Below, piece after piece: positions 9,777-21,416 of a stretch of 64,000 bases of DNA. Position 1 is the stretch's first letter. Every line of letters begins with the position of its first letter. The DNA is from Glandiceps talaboti (Eukaryota; Hemichordata; Enteropneusta; Spengelidae): positions 14,273,910-14,337,909 of the forward strand of contig NC_135556.1 of assembly GCF_964340395.1 (NCBI RefSeq). The letters are read 5' to 3'. The notes under the pieces were generated by a model, which worked only from the letters and a program-made list of their open reading frames with translations, searched no databases and was not told the origin of the DNA. The position numbers were made by a program, and so were the translations under genes.

Positions 9777-11428
9777 GTGACTCTATGTCATTTTCACTGA
9801 CAGAATGGACACTGACTGCTAAAACATAGCTATTTCATGATTGAGCAATTTTACAACAAACCGCTACACTTTCTTTGCAGTTTGCAGTTCACAGCTCAAG
9901 TCTTGACAGTTGACTGCGACTTTGAATTTTACATGTATTAATTAATAATAGTCTGTGACCTGAAGAAAGGTGTAAACAGAAGAAAAAAACATCATCAAAT
10001 ATAACTCGAGAAAAAAAGAAGTGAATGAAAATGTATGACGACAAGAATTTGTTGTTGTTGAGGTTTTGTCAATATATATGCAAAAGTAGGTGATTGTTAT
10101 TAGTAATGCTACATGTTACTAAAATGCTATGATTTATTATACTAATTTGCATATGATACGGTTTGGTGATCATGAATAGAACCTGTAGCGCTAGCCATGT
10201 ATAATCATCCCTCATAATATCAAAATGGACTTAAATATTTTTATTTTTTGTGTGTGTATTTTCTGTTTGGCTGCGATGCCTAAATTCAAATATGGACTCT
10301 AGACAAATTAATGGTTTTCTGTAGCACTAAACCTAGCCATAGCTGCAATAATTGTAGCTTTGTTTTCATTTACATACCTTTTAAATTTTATTTGTATATT
10401 TTATTTTGTGTGACTCAACATTGTTTGTTTTACTGTTTGTTTTCTTACCGGATTTGCAAAGAAAAACAAAGCTACAATAATTAATTAAGGAACTTGGCCA
10501 ATCTAAAATCTCTCGGCAATTATTCTTGTGGTTTTATCATAAAATTTATCCAAAAATTCACTACGTAAGTACTTGAATCAGTTCATTTTCTGTTCAAAAC
10601 GGCAATAAATACTCTGAACCGCTACATTGGAGTCCTACTCGTCAGCCATTACGATGTCGTAAAAAAGTTATTGAGAATATAGTACGATTTCTTCGTTGAG
10701 GAAGCATTACAATCCGATTGAGAGCAACACATTTAATAGACAATGACATAGAATATGCTCAATTTTCAAAGAGGTGAGGGATATTTTATACAAAAACACA
10801 GTGTGAATATGTGTTCAGGATCCTGAACACATTTTTGGTAGTCCTGAGCCTACACACGATAGATCTGTAGTGGTTCTAGCGGAGGACCGAGAGTGACGTA
10901 GTGAAATCGCTACAGTGCTGCATCTAACCTAGGCTTTACAAATGTAATGTCATCAATGTTGCACCCACCATATTAATTTTAAAGGAAGTGATTTACACAC
11001 AATGACATTTTATTTATTACGAAGAAAAAAAGTGCAGTGTGTAAACTATAAAGTAATTATTTTTGAAGTAGCATGAATTGTTATGTATGATCTCTGTTTA
11101 GTAGTAATCAATCATATAAAAGTAAAGGAGTCAAATTTATTGGATGATTTTTCACGAAAGTATTAAAGGGGTACATTCTGTAATCATAAATTTACGGGGT
11201 AGGGGTCCATTTGTTTCAAATTAATTAATTTTATGTTATACTAATTACCGAACAATGTTGAATTATGTTTCGCAACTGATATAGCGCTCACCAGGAAATC
11301 AGATATAATAATGGCCTAATTTATTAGTTACCAGAAACTAAAAAATTGTTAGTCTCAGTTACCCTTTCACTGTGATGTAGCTAATTTAAAAAGTAGCTGG
11401 CAAAATTGTAAAAGTACAGGTAGGTGTA

Positions 11429-11521
11429 GGTAAGATACATCGTGTTGTTCAGCCCTATCAGGCTTCTTAACAACGACGATGAGTGCTGGCTGTGCATGGC
11501 ACATATGTCTGTATCTTACAG
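11429..11521. mobile_element. MITE family B, intact-looking copy
   Basis: About 93 bp with both ends readable: GTAAGATACATCGTGTTGTT on the left and ATGTCTGTATCTTACAG on the right, complementary over GTAAGATAC. It is embedded between two copies of an AAAGTAGCTGGC(A/T)AAA sequence. Confidence 0.7.
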
Positions 11522-11916
11522 AGTAAGGTAGGTGGTAATATGTATTAGGAAGACCCATGAATGTGTCCAACATTGAATACATATCATAGTTGAAACAAGA
11601 ATTTCTAAACACAAATTCTTGAAAAAGTAGCTGGCTAAAAATTGTTGGGTAGCCAGTTGATTTTGCCGGCTACCGCCCCTTGTTTACTTTGGTTTCAGCT
11701 GGAAATGGGGCCTCAGTTACAGACAGTGCTACTTTAATTTAGACGAGCTACAGCTAACTACCTTTGATCATGTATGTAGAATGGTCCTTCCACTGCAGGC
11801 ATGTGTTCTCATGAATTTGTCTTCACCTGCTGAGAACTTTGGATGTGTCAGTGGGCCGGGGTGGTGAGGTACTACCCCCTAATTGACTATACAAATATTA
11901 CATTTATTCTTTATAT

Positions 11917-12430
11917 CTCCTATAAACTGTCCAAGACATAGGACAGTACAATATACAATATATTCTCCATTGTCCAAGATACATGTATATTATATTCTTA
12001 GCTCCATAAACTGTCCAAGATATGTTATAAATATTCTGAGCTCCTATAAACTGTCCAAGATATCTTATATTCATAGCTCCATAAACTGTCCAAGATATCT
12101 TATATTCGTAGCTCCTATAAACTGTCCAAGATATGTTATATTCATAGCTCATTAAACTGTCCAAGATATGTTATATTCATCGCTCCATAAACTGTCCAAG
12201 ATATCTTATATTCGTAGTTCCACAAACTGTCCAAGATATCTTATATTCTTAGCTCCGTAAACTGTCCAAGGCATGATATATTCATAGCTCCTGTAATTTG
12301 TCCAAGATATGTTATATTCTTAGCTCCTGTAATTTGGCCAAGATATGTTATATTCTTAGCTCCGTAAACTGTCCAAGATATGTTATATTCTTAGCTCTGG
12401 TAATATGGCCAAGATATGTTATATATTCTT
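11917..12430. repeat. 35-bp minisatellite, about 14 units
   Basis: The unit is approximately CTCCATAAACTGTCCAAG followed by ATATGTTATATTCATAG. About fourteen units differ by substitutions (ACTGTCC / TTTGGCC) and 1-2 bp indels. Because the unit is near 35 bp, reading frames through it shift and have no coding meaning. Confidence 0.92.
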
Positions 12431-13518
12431 CATTGCTATTATATATATACTTTCAAAAATAAATGACAGTAGTTACTAGTTCATACCAAGTTGTATAATT
12501 TCAAATGGAAATGTTTGGCAATACTAGTAAATACACAGTGACAACTACCGATATAATAGTTGACATATCATGTTATAGCAAAGACTTAGATAATGATATT
12601 TCCCCATAATTGTGTGTAGAATACAGGCAACTGTGCAGTCTGGTTAATATCTGATGTCAAGTAATACTAATAGAAATGCCTTATGACCTTCAGTTTATCA
12701 AAGGAGGATTGCCATTCTGTAATTTCTCCTAATACTATAGTTCAATTTGACATTGATTTTTATAGAGCTCTACTGAGTGTAACAAACTATCCTAGTGAGA
12801 CCTAAGTACTGCTGAGAATTTTGTAAGCCTTTTAAAGTCAGTTAATAAATCAACGTCTCTCATTTATAAAAAAACAACAAAAAAACCAAGAAGACTCCAA
12901 GTCTTTCAATTTAATTAACAACGTTCAGGATATCTTGACACTATCAAGATAATAGCTACCATCACATTAGTTGATTACCAAGTGAAAAGCATTCTATGAT
13001 ATTGTAAGTCATTGTACATAGTAAATGCAGCTCAACACTATAACGTAGCAATGGACACACAGATGATTACAGTGCATGCAGTCATGGTAACTGCCGTTTA
13101 TGCTCACTCTGTATTCTCTTCCTTGTATGGCTTCAATTGATGACAAATGACATATTTCCACATCTATGTTTCCATGCAATTGTTGCTAACATTATTAGCA
13201 TATATCTTTGTTATAAAGATGTTGAATAGATCCTTTATTTTAAGATAATTAGATAAATACTAAACCATAATTATCGGTTTAGTACATTGTGTTTCTGAAC
13301 TCTAAAGATATGAATTAAGAAACTGCAGAAAATACATTGGTAAGTCATATTTTCTGGTACCTATTAATTCTGATTGTAATTATCATCTTGATTACAGGGT
13401 ATTGATATCAGACGGATACTTCTAGATTTAATACTATAGGTGTTTTCTATCAAGGGCTAGTCATGTAGCTACATCAGCAGCTGGATGGTTTACTTTCAAG
13501 TTGGCAAGTTTCTCTCCA

Positions 13519-13542
13519 TACAGCCCCCCCCCCCCCTCCACT
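13519..13542. repeat. Poly-C tract
   Basis: Cytosine run followed by CTCC in WDR17 intron 1. Confidence 0.85.
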
Positions 13543-13628
13543 CCTGCAGAGCCTACCATTCTTAAGATGATTATTAAAATCCTATCAAAACCATGTCAGA
13601 AATATCAACGTTACATTTATAGTTCCCA

Positions 13629-13880
13629 ATAGGGAACTTGCAAACCTGCCATGTTGAATGTTGCATCATGGGAAATGTGATAATAAATGCTAATCAATTT
13701 GTATTGTAAACAAGAATGTTACATTGTTTTTAACCACAAATAATCAATTCATAGTTACCCTGACCATTGTGGGAGGTTTTTTTTTTATCGATAGCTTCAG
13801 ATTAGGTATTATGATAACCACAGATAATCCTATAGTCCTTTGCGTCTGAGCATGCTCAGTTTGGATTGCAAGTTCCCTAT
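13629..13880. mobile_element. MITE with 15-bp TIR and TCCCA duplication
   Basis: Terminal inverted repeats ATAGGGAACTTGCAA (left) and TTGCAAGTTCCCTAT (right) are perfect over 15 bp. Flanking TCCCA occurs at 13624-13628 and 13881-13885. About 250 bp, no coding capacity. Confidence 0.75.
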
Positions 13881-14029
13881 TCCCATAGCCCGAAGACTCG
13901 TGATTGGCTTTCTAATCTAGGGGTCCTTTGTTGGTTCTTTGTTGATGTAGGATTGGTAGATTAAAATGCCAACGACAAGTCTCTGGACTACCATTCCCAC
14001 AACTTGCTAATAAAAGTACTATAGTTGAA

Positions 14030-14420
14030 CCTTGCTTGTACAAACTCGCTTATAACACAAACCTGGTTGTACAACAAACACTAGGTGAAGGTACCGATCT
14101 CATACCATTGTTTGCTGTGTCAATCACAATGTTTAGAACGAACTAAATATAGTGAAAATCTGTTTACAATGAACTGATTTTCTGTCAGAGAACCCTGTAC
14201 CCTGTTTACTATCCTGAGGAAGAAAGCCAACGTTCTGAAGAACACAACAAAATCGAGCCGAGTCATAATCGTTTCCATTTCTCTGCCACGTTGAATAGCG
14301 CCCTATGTATGTCATGTTGAATAGCGCTCCCAGTGTCAGTATGGTTGTAACGAAATACAGATATAATGGACTGAATTCCCTAGTCCCAAGTTATTCGTAC
14401 CAATGAGGTTAGACTGTATA
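14030..14420. mobile_element. Pogo/Tigger-like DNA transposon remnant
   Basis: Ends read TAGTTGAACCTTGCTTGTAC (left) and, complemented from the right, CAGTCTAACCTCATTGGTAC. They are similar and both bounded by TA. The GTTATAACAAGCG-like style of end is typical of pogo-group elements. The ~390-bp interior has no recognisable transposase. Confidence 0.5.
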
Positions 14421-15372
14421 TTATGTCCAAATCCAATTAAAAGTCAGTCAGAAATATCTCAATGGTACATGCACAGTTCCAGTTCATAGTTCTATCTTGC
14501 TTTAAAAAATCACTGTTATTTAGTAAGTCTGTTAGAAGTATGATGTTGGTTGGGTAAGATATATCTCATGAATTATCACAGTTCTGTCACCTTGCTAATG
14601 CATGTAATGCAAAGAAAACAAAGAAAATAAAGAAACAACAACAAATGTCAATATAGTATGGTATGTGAAATTCAATGAAAACAAATTCAGAAATTTCAAA
14701 ACAAAAATTAATTTTATCAACCAGCTATTACGGTAGGCAGATAACAAAATTAAATCTGGTAAAAACATCCTGAGATACAATACATCAACCTATCAGAATG
14801 GAAGTAGAAATAAATCAATTTATTGCAATATAGTAAAATGTTATCAGAAATACCAAGTTTTATTCAGCTGCACTTTCATCAATATTTCCACCAGCCTTCT
14901 AACAAAACAAGTATGAAACAGTGTTTGCATACAAAACAAGAATGTTATTATGCTATCAGGATTTAGACAGAAATCTGAAATCTGAAAAATAATGCGTATC
15001 GTGAATTGCATAGAAATGAGATGTATTACACTATAGGCTCCTCAGTAGATTATCGAGAGAAAGGTGTACACAAAGGAATATAAACCTGTGCAGCATATTA
15101 AACTTGGCACATGCAGAGTTTATAAGCTCAAGTGAAAATACTTACATAAACCCTTGATTAAATTGTATCTAGTATACAGTTAATGTCAATGCATACCCTT
15201 ATAAGTTGTCTTCTGGAATTTATAGAACAGTTAATTGTATAGTACAGTACTATTAATCGCGATTTCATCAACATTTTTAATATGTATGATAAATTACGTC
15301 ATCGGATAGTGTATTAGTTAGTTATATCTGAATACCGGGATTGAGTTCACTCATTTGTAATGATGGTTAAGT

Positions 15373-15395
15373 TATTATTATTATTATTATTATAA
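15373..15395. repeat. (ATT)n microsatellite
   Basis: Short ATT run just ahead of MITE family D copy 1. Confidence 0.85.
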
Positions 15396-15400
15396 TTGTT

Positions 15401-15750
15401 AGGTGTAAAAAAAATAATTGCTTGGTTCCAGTTACCCGACCCTAAGCTTTTTTTTACATATTCAAGAAAAAAAAAATCGCAAAATTTGGGAAGTCTCACG
15501 GGAAATAGTGGATGCGGAAACTGACATCAACTTAAAAGAGAATATAAAACTGTTCTTCAAATCTGTAATGGCTGTACATCTGATAGGATGAAATAAATAA
15601 CACAGAGACCATTTGGAAAACAATGGAAAACCTGAACTAGACATTCACACATGAAAAATATCTATAATGAAATAGAATAAAAAATCTACCTACCCCACCT
15701 ATTCTAAAATTGAGTGTAACCAGAACCACACAATTTTTTTTAGTAGGCCT
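15401..15750. mobile_element. MITE family D, copy 1
   Basis: About 350 bp, ending in inverted repeats around AATTG(C/T)TTGGTTCCAGTTAC and GTAACCAGAACCACACAATT, with AGGCCT at the right edge. The interior shares AAATAGTGGATG and ACACAGAGACCAT blocks with copies at 47372 and 50755. Confidence 0.8.
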
Positions 15751-16479
15751 TATTAGACTTTTAAATTTGATACACTGTTAAGCCAAAGGCCCTTCTCACA
15801 CAATGTCGAGATAAAAATATACAAATATATTCATTAAAAATACTAAGAAGTAAAAATACAAACCAATACACGAACACAAAGTAGTATAAGTAGAATACTA
15901 CTGTATGAGTAGCTTGTAAACGTGCAGCAAAAATTACGCTCTGAAAAATGTTTTTTTGAGCTCAGCTTATGTCACTTTAATTAAAGCTGATATATATAAG
16001 CTAAATTTGTAAGCTCCCTGGTAGACTATCTATAGAAGTTATGATGAAGATTCATCTGTATTTATAGAAGGTATACAAAAGAAATTTATGAACCTGTGCA
16101 TTGAATGAGTAGTAGTTGGATTACACAGGGATGTTATTTAATAGACTAGATTTGATGTATATGTCCCAGATAATACAATTGGCTGGTGTTTAAATGGAGT
16201 TTATAGAAAGCCTAGCTTGAATTACCCTTCTAGTAGCAATTTAATGAACTTTCCAATTTTGAGAGGCAATATTCTTAATCACTAGTGGTACGATAATAAG
16301 TACATGTAGTTGTAGGCCAAGATGTAATAAATGTTAAAATGTAATAAAAAGTTGGATAATGGTTTCACTAAACCTATGTGTAATGATTAATACTTGCATA
16401 GAATCCATGCTACTGTTAGTAACATTGAAAGATGTGAAGGTGTCTTGGTTATGTTGGTTTATTGCTGAGTTAAATTCTA

Positions 16480-16892
16480 AAGGGGAACGCCACTCCAGGA
16501 TAACGGTATTTTCATAAACTTTCAGTTTTGGTGAGTCATTTCATGATTTAACATCACATAAATTTTGTGCGATTGCCAATCAACTTCAAATTGAAACTCT
16601 GATTCAACTTAATCCACTTATACCTCATGGCTAATTGTCTGAAGATAATAAGCAGTTAGGATTCATGAATATTCAGTGTTCATCTAATGCGTATACAATT
16701 GTATATGTCTGCTAAGTCCCATATGTTGAGGCAACAGTGAATCACTGCTAGTCCACTGCTAGCACAAGGAAGGTGAAATAGATAGAGTTTCAATTTGGTG
16801 TTTCTTGGAAATCACATGGTGTGAAATCCTGATATGACTCCAAAGTTTGTGAAAACACCTTTATTTCCTGGAGTGCTAGTGGCATTCCTCTC
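16480..16892. mobile_element. Foldback Tc1/mariner-type MITE flanked by TA
   Basis: About 413 bp. The left end AAGGGGAACGCCACTCCAGG mirrors the right end CCTGGAGTGCTAGTGGCATT, with further complementarity inward (GTTTTGGTGAGTCATTTCAT versus ATGACTCCAAAGTTTGTG). A TA dinucleotide is present on both sides (16478-16479, 16893-16894), as for Tc1/mariner-derived elements. Confidence 0.72.
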
Positions 16893-17498
16893 TAGAATGA
16901 ACTTTTTTTTCAGAACTATTGTTATGTCATAAGAAGAATTACTTTAGGGCATTCTATTACTGAAACATAATTATAACTAGTAATCAGGAGATCACCACAT
17001 GCATAAAATACGTCAACATTAAAGGATTTATTTTACCATCACTTCAAGGCACAAACATGAGTTTGATAATGGATGAGCCTTCGAGATGAGAAAATAGTGT
17101 CTGAAGTAAGACTCTATCACTACAATGCTGTGATGATTTGTATCCAAACTGTATGAATAGCAGTCTGTAGACATAATCGCCAACTCCAATATTGAACTAG
17201 AGCTCTTTAAGTTAAAAATAGACTTACAGTGGTCAATATGAAAGTGCTAACAGCTACAGTGTATGTAGAGCAGTGTGTACTAACCGTAGTACTATTGATT
17301 GATTCATCACCCTCCATCGGCATCAATGATTGGTTTGTGTAACATTATTTATTCATGTATACTCTGTGGATTTACTAGTAACTACATTTATTCACAAAAT
17401 CACCAAATTTGTCAAGACCTGCAACCACTCTGCCCTCTAATAAAAGACGGAATATTTTGAGTCAAAAATGCTAAAAACTGGAGTTTCCTATGAGTGTG

Positions 17499-18030
17499 AG
17501 TTACCACATAGTAAGGGATAGGGAACACCAAATTGCATGTGTCAGAAGATATTGTTGTACATTTAGTGATGCATGAAATTGGCTTAGAGCATGGCTGACA
17601 GACAATGCTAGTGATGAAGAATATGTAATTACTTATTAGTATTTTCATAACATATTTATTATCTATAAAATAAAAGATGTCAACTTTTTCATATTGGTCA
17701 TTGCTTGAAGATTAATTATTTAGGGTATTCTATTTAGGTTAATTTGTCACATGTTATTGGTGTACAGATAAGTGATGCATGAAATTGGTATAGAGTATGT
17801 CTGTAGACAGTGCTAGTGATTCTGTGTAAATTGAACACCATCTAGCGCCTTTGAACAATTTGACTTTTTGGAATTTGGCGCTATATAAATTTTTATGATG
17901 ATGATGAAAAATTTTTTTTTTTATGATGATGAACAATATAATCACTTAAAAGTATTTGTACAATATATTTAGTAACGATAAAAATAAAATGTATACTTTT
18001 TATATCGGTTGTTGTTTGAAGAATAACTTT
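17499..18030. repeat. Local direct duplication split by a SINE tail
   Basis: A segment at 17560-17735 (from TAGTGATGCATGAAATTGG to CATTGCTTGAAG) is repeated at 17765-18025. The second copy is interrupted between AGTGAT (17820) and GATGAACAATAT by about 100 bp that looks like a SINE 3' end. The 17499-17560 part also matches 62325-62400. Confidence 0.6.
17826..17932 (+). mobile_element. SINE 3'-end fragment
   Basis: Contains TTTGGCGCTATATAAATTTT followed by (ATG)n, T run and (ATG)n. This GCGCTATATAAAT-plus-simple-repeat end is typical of animal SINE tails. No promoter boxes remain. Confidence 0.55.
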
Positions 18031-18117
18031 GCAAGCCATGTGCTGTAATGCCATTGGCATTTATGCATCGATGTTGCCAACCATCCTTGTTGAACATGAT
18101 GCAGAAAACAAACAATT

Positions 18118-18460
18118 AAGATATTATTACCCAATATTTTTCTTCATTCAGCCAAGGAAAATATGAGTGACCTAAGGGGCCCTTGTCACTATGAGTTGCT
18201 GGACGTGTTGTGACAACCCTTAGGTCATGAGTATTTTCCTACTGAATTAAGAAAAATATTGGGGAATAATATAATTATACCATTGCCAGTAATATAAAAA
18301 AAATTTGGCAATTTTGAATGTTTTGACTCAAACACAGCAGAACCAATGACATAGAGACGCATTATTGTGACATAGACACAAGTTGTCATGATGTAGAACG
18401 ACCAGTATTCTATATTTTTGGCTTTAATGCATTGTGTAATATATTCTATAACAATCATGT
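18118..18460. mobile_element. MITE family E, copy 1
   Basis: Starts with a palindromic half: CCCAATATTTTTCTTCATTC at 18131 is complemented by GAAAAATATTGGGGAATAAT near 18250, enclosing GTGACCTAAGGGGC / CCCTTAGGTCA. A ~200-bp tail follows (TTTGGCAATTTTGAATG, GACATAGAGACGC, GTAGAACGACCAGTATTC). Copies occur at 28125-28470 (reverse), 33175-33430 and 53335-53610. Confidence 0.75.
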
Positions 18461-18768
18461 TTGTTTATTGTCTATTTTGCTAACATGGGAGACAGTTTAG
18501 ATATTGATCATATGCTTTGCCTGTTTGTTACTATCCTGAGTGTATGAGTGATGGCAATGTATTCTGTACACATTAGTCCAAAGAACGCATAGTAACAAAA
18601 TGACTGTCAACTAAATTAGTTCAAAATGCGTTTTAGTGTATGTTGGAACAGTACAAGTTCAACCGACTTCAAACCAATTTTGAACTGCTGATTTCTAAAT
18701 CTTTCATTGTGTGAGCACACATTTCTAATATACTATGGGCTGGATGTGGCAACTACTTAATTTATATG

Positions 18769-18935
18769 CAGTGTTTTATTTAAGGGCGGTAAGTAGGTAA
18801 AATCTACCGGAGTTCCCACATCATTTTACCGGGGTTCCCCACCTAAACTGTGATACATTGCATGGGAAGCACTACCAGTTTTACCGCTTTCCCCCTTTCT
18901 GTTACCGGGGTTCCCAAACCTTAGCAAAAACACTG
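18769..18935. mobile_element. hAT-like MITE with ATATG flanks
   Basis: 167 bp, starting CAGTGTTTTATTTAAGG and ending CCTTAGCAAAAACACTG. The CAGTGTTT terminus is hAT-like, and ATATG lies immediately on both sides. The interior has repeated TTTACCGGGGTTCCC segments. Confidence 0.65.
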
Positions 18936-19001
18936 ATATGGTACACATATTTGTATGGAACGAAATGTTCATTTGGTAAGCCCACATAGGACACATAAAT
19001 A

Positions 19002-19032
19002 AAACAAACAAACAAACAAACAAACAAACAAA
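19002..19032. repeat. (AAAC)n microsatellite
   Basis: Seven to eight AAAC units. Confidence 0.9.
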
Positions 19033-19732
19033 CTAATGTTCCTAACCTCTGTCTACATGTTCTGTACTTTTAAGTGTGAACAGAGCTGAATATACTTGAT
19101 GGTTATAAACTTACAGTTTATACTTGGCTGCATCAATGTAGTACTAGTAGTGATCAATTGATTCTACGGCTGTAACTAGGATTATAAGCAAACATTTTGT
19201 ATTAATAATATATCTCTAGCCTTTTGGCATTATAAGACCCCAGGCATAAGACCTCCTAAATCTATACCAGGTAAATTATTTATGGTTATGAGTTTAGTTT
19301 GCAATCCTAGCATCATGCTGGGGTTTATGATAGAGTGAAATGTTTAGTTCTACCCCCAGTATTAGTTTGGAAGGTGAGGTGTTGGATTGAGAGTTTAGTG
19401 CTGTGTAGCATTTAGTTTACAATAAGGACAGTCCTAGTACATGTAGTATTGTACTCTAAATCATGGAGGTACCAAACTCCAGTATATGCAACTATAGAAC
19501 AACATTTTCAGCATTTGTTCTAGACTTCTTATTTTAACATTGTATTTAATGAAAAATGTATGATCCCCAAGTGATCACGTCATTTCAACATCTCACAAGT
19601 TAAAAAGTTGTTGACAAATAGTGAGTCTGTGTGTGATTCATGATTATTTACATACATACATCAAGCCAGTTTATACAGAATCATCAAGAAAGAGGCAGCT
19701 TGGTGACTAACCTCTTCAAGGACTGAACATTT

Positions 19733-19970
19733 CTACAATGGGTAACACTGAAGCAAAGCACTTTCTCTATGTGCTACACCCATTCATAGCATTCGTATCA
19801 AGTGTAAAAATATACTGTTTCAATTGGTTTATTTAATACAAGTGTAGCATGTAGCCTTTCTAATGTGGTAAATTAGCAAATGAAACAGTGTACTTTAACA
19901 CTTGATATGGATGCTATAAACGACTGTGTCACATACATATAATGCTTTACTTTGGTGTTATGGGTTGTAG
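19733..19970. mobile_element. Foldback MITE family A, copy 3
   Basis: CTACAATGGGTAACACTGAA at the left and TTTGGTGTTATGGGTTGTAG at the right; this is the clearest copy for defining the ends (CTACAAYGGGTAACAC). Relative to copies 1 and 2 the arms are exchanged, so it lies in reverse orientation. Confidence 0.82.
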
Positions 19971-20107
19971 TAAGGGTTTGGAGCATATTTAAAACGAGCA
20001 GAAATTAACAATTAGAATGAGAAGTTATCAGTAATCACTGAGTAATGGGACTTTATATGTAACTACATGTTCATTAGTGTATATGTAGTCTCTATTACTG
20101 TTTCAGC

Positions 20108-20735
20108 TGTTCTAACTGCCATTTAGATTTTTTTGAATTTCGTTCATCTCCAGCAGTCTGGATAAGCAAAATACAAAAAATCAAAATGGCAGGCTGGATT
20201 GCTGAAATATAGTCAAAGTAGCATCAGTCTTTCCAATCTGATTAAAATCTGATGTGGTAAAAGCAGCTAGATGTCATTATTTACCTCTGTTTCCATCGTG
20301 TTGTGACATTTGTTTTGTTCGGATGATCACCGCCTTCCCACATCTGACCCTGTGTATTATAGAAAATCTTGTTTAAATCTCAAGGATCTTGAAAGGTTTC
20401 TTCAACCAATCAGCCACCAACAGGTCATGTCATCAACACAATCCTCTGTGTGTACATTTGCTTGTTTGTTTTTTCAATTTCTCCAGTGTGTGCAGCTGCC
20501 AATGCAATGCTCATCCTGATTGGCTACTCAAAGGTGTGAGATTCAAATGAGATTTTCTATTACACAGGGTGAGATGTAGGAAGGCAGGAACAAAACATAG
20601 ATACAAAATGATGGAAATAGAGGTACTAAAGATATATAGGGGCTTTCACCACATCAGATTTTAATCAAATTACAGTCCTTCAAGACTACTCTGGATGAAC
20701 AAAATTTAGAAAATTGAAATCATGCAGTTAGGAAA
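20108..20735. mobile_element. Long foldback element, ~620 bp
   Basis: Extended imperfect inverted repeat. GATTAAAATCTGATGTGG at 20240 pairs with CCACATCAGATTTTAATC at 20649. Outer arms TTCTAACTGCCATTTAGATT / CGTTCATCTCCAG pair with sequence at 20680-20735, and inner arms ACCCTGTGTATTATAGAAAA pair with TTTTCTATTACACAGGGT. Confidence 0.65.
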
Positions 20736-20903
20736 GTAGAAATAGTAGTAGTAGTGTCAGTCCTTCAAGACTACAGGTACACATCAGTGTAGGCTAGTGT
20801 TTGATGACTGTAATACACAGTATACATGTATTCGTGCGTAGTAATAGTATTGAGTGTTTTCCAGTCTATATTGGTATATTCTGAAATACATAATGCAAAC
20901 TAT

Positions 20904-21250
20904 GTACAACTGCTTACATCAGACCGTTCATCCCGAACCTGTTACAAACAGGAAAGTAAACAAATGAATTGGATTAATAACACTTGGCTGAGCATGTTGG
21001 AACAGTAGAGACTTGTATTACATTCCATGGGTTGATAACAACAGTTTTATGGCCTCTTTATGTGTACATGAAATGCCAGGGGAACTGAAAATTTATGTAA
21101 AGTGACCATAAAACTGTTCTAATCAAATGATGGAATGTATTAATACAAGTCTCTGTTCTTCCAACATGCCAAGTGTTATTAATCCAGTGTTTACTTTCAT
21201 GGTTTGTAACAGGTTCCGTTCGTCCATGGTCTAATGTTTGAAGTTGTATA
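20904..21250. mobile_element. Foldback MITE family F, copy 1
   Basis: About 347 bp. The left arm (TACAACTGCTTACATCAGAC, GAACCTGTTACAAACAGG, AATAACACTTGGC, AGACTTGTATTACATTCCA) is mirrored almost base for base in the right arm (TGGAATGTATTAATACAAGT to GAAGTTGTATA). A second copy is at 45619-45997 inside the beta-tubulin gene, and a half copy is at 46017-46090. Confidence 0.8.
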
Positions 21251-21300
21251 CCTAGTCTGCACCTAAGATTCTTTATTCCTGGCACCAGGGATGGGGATAG

Positions 21301-21416
21301 ACTGTAAGATACATTGTGTCATTCTGCCCTCACCCGCTTCCCCTCACCAGGTGTGGGAGGGGTTGACTGATGTGTGAGGGTGCCCCATCATGACATACCT
21401 TACAGACAACGGGGAC
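21301..21416. mobile_element. MITE family B, copy in WDR17 intron 1
   Basis: ACTGTAAGATACATTGTGTC at the left and TACCTTACAGAC at the right. It contains GTGAGGGTGCCCC, shared with the 4741 copy (GTGAGGGCGCCCC). Confidence 0.7.

Noticed and set aside
14133-14315. Possible transposase remnant inside the pogo-like element
   Set aside because: The 60-residue frame shows no transposase motif that I can recognise.
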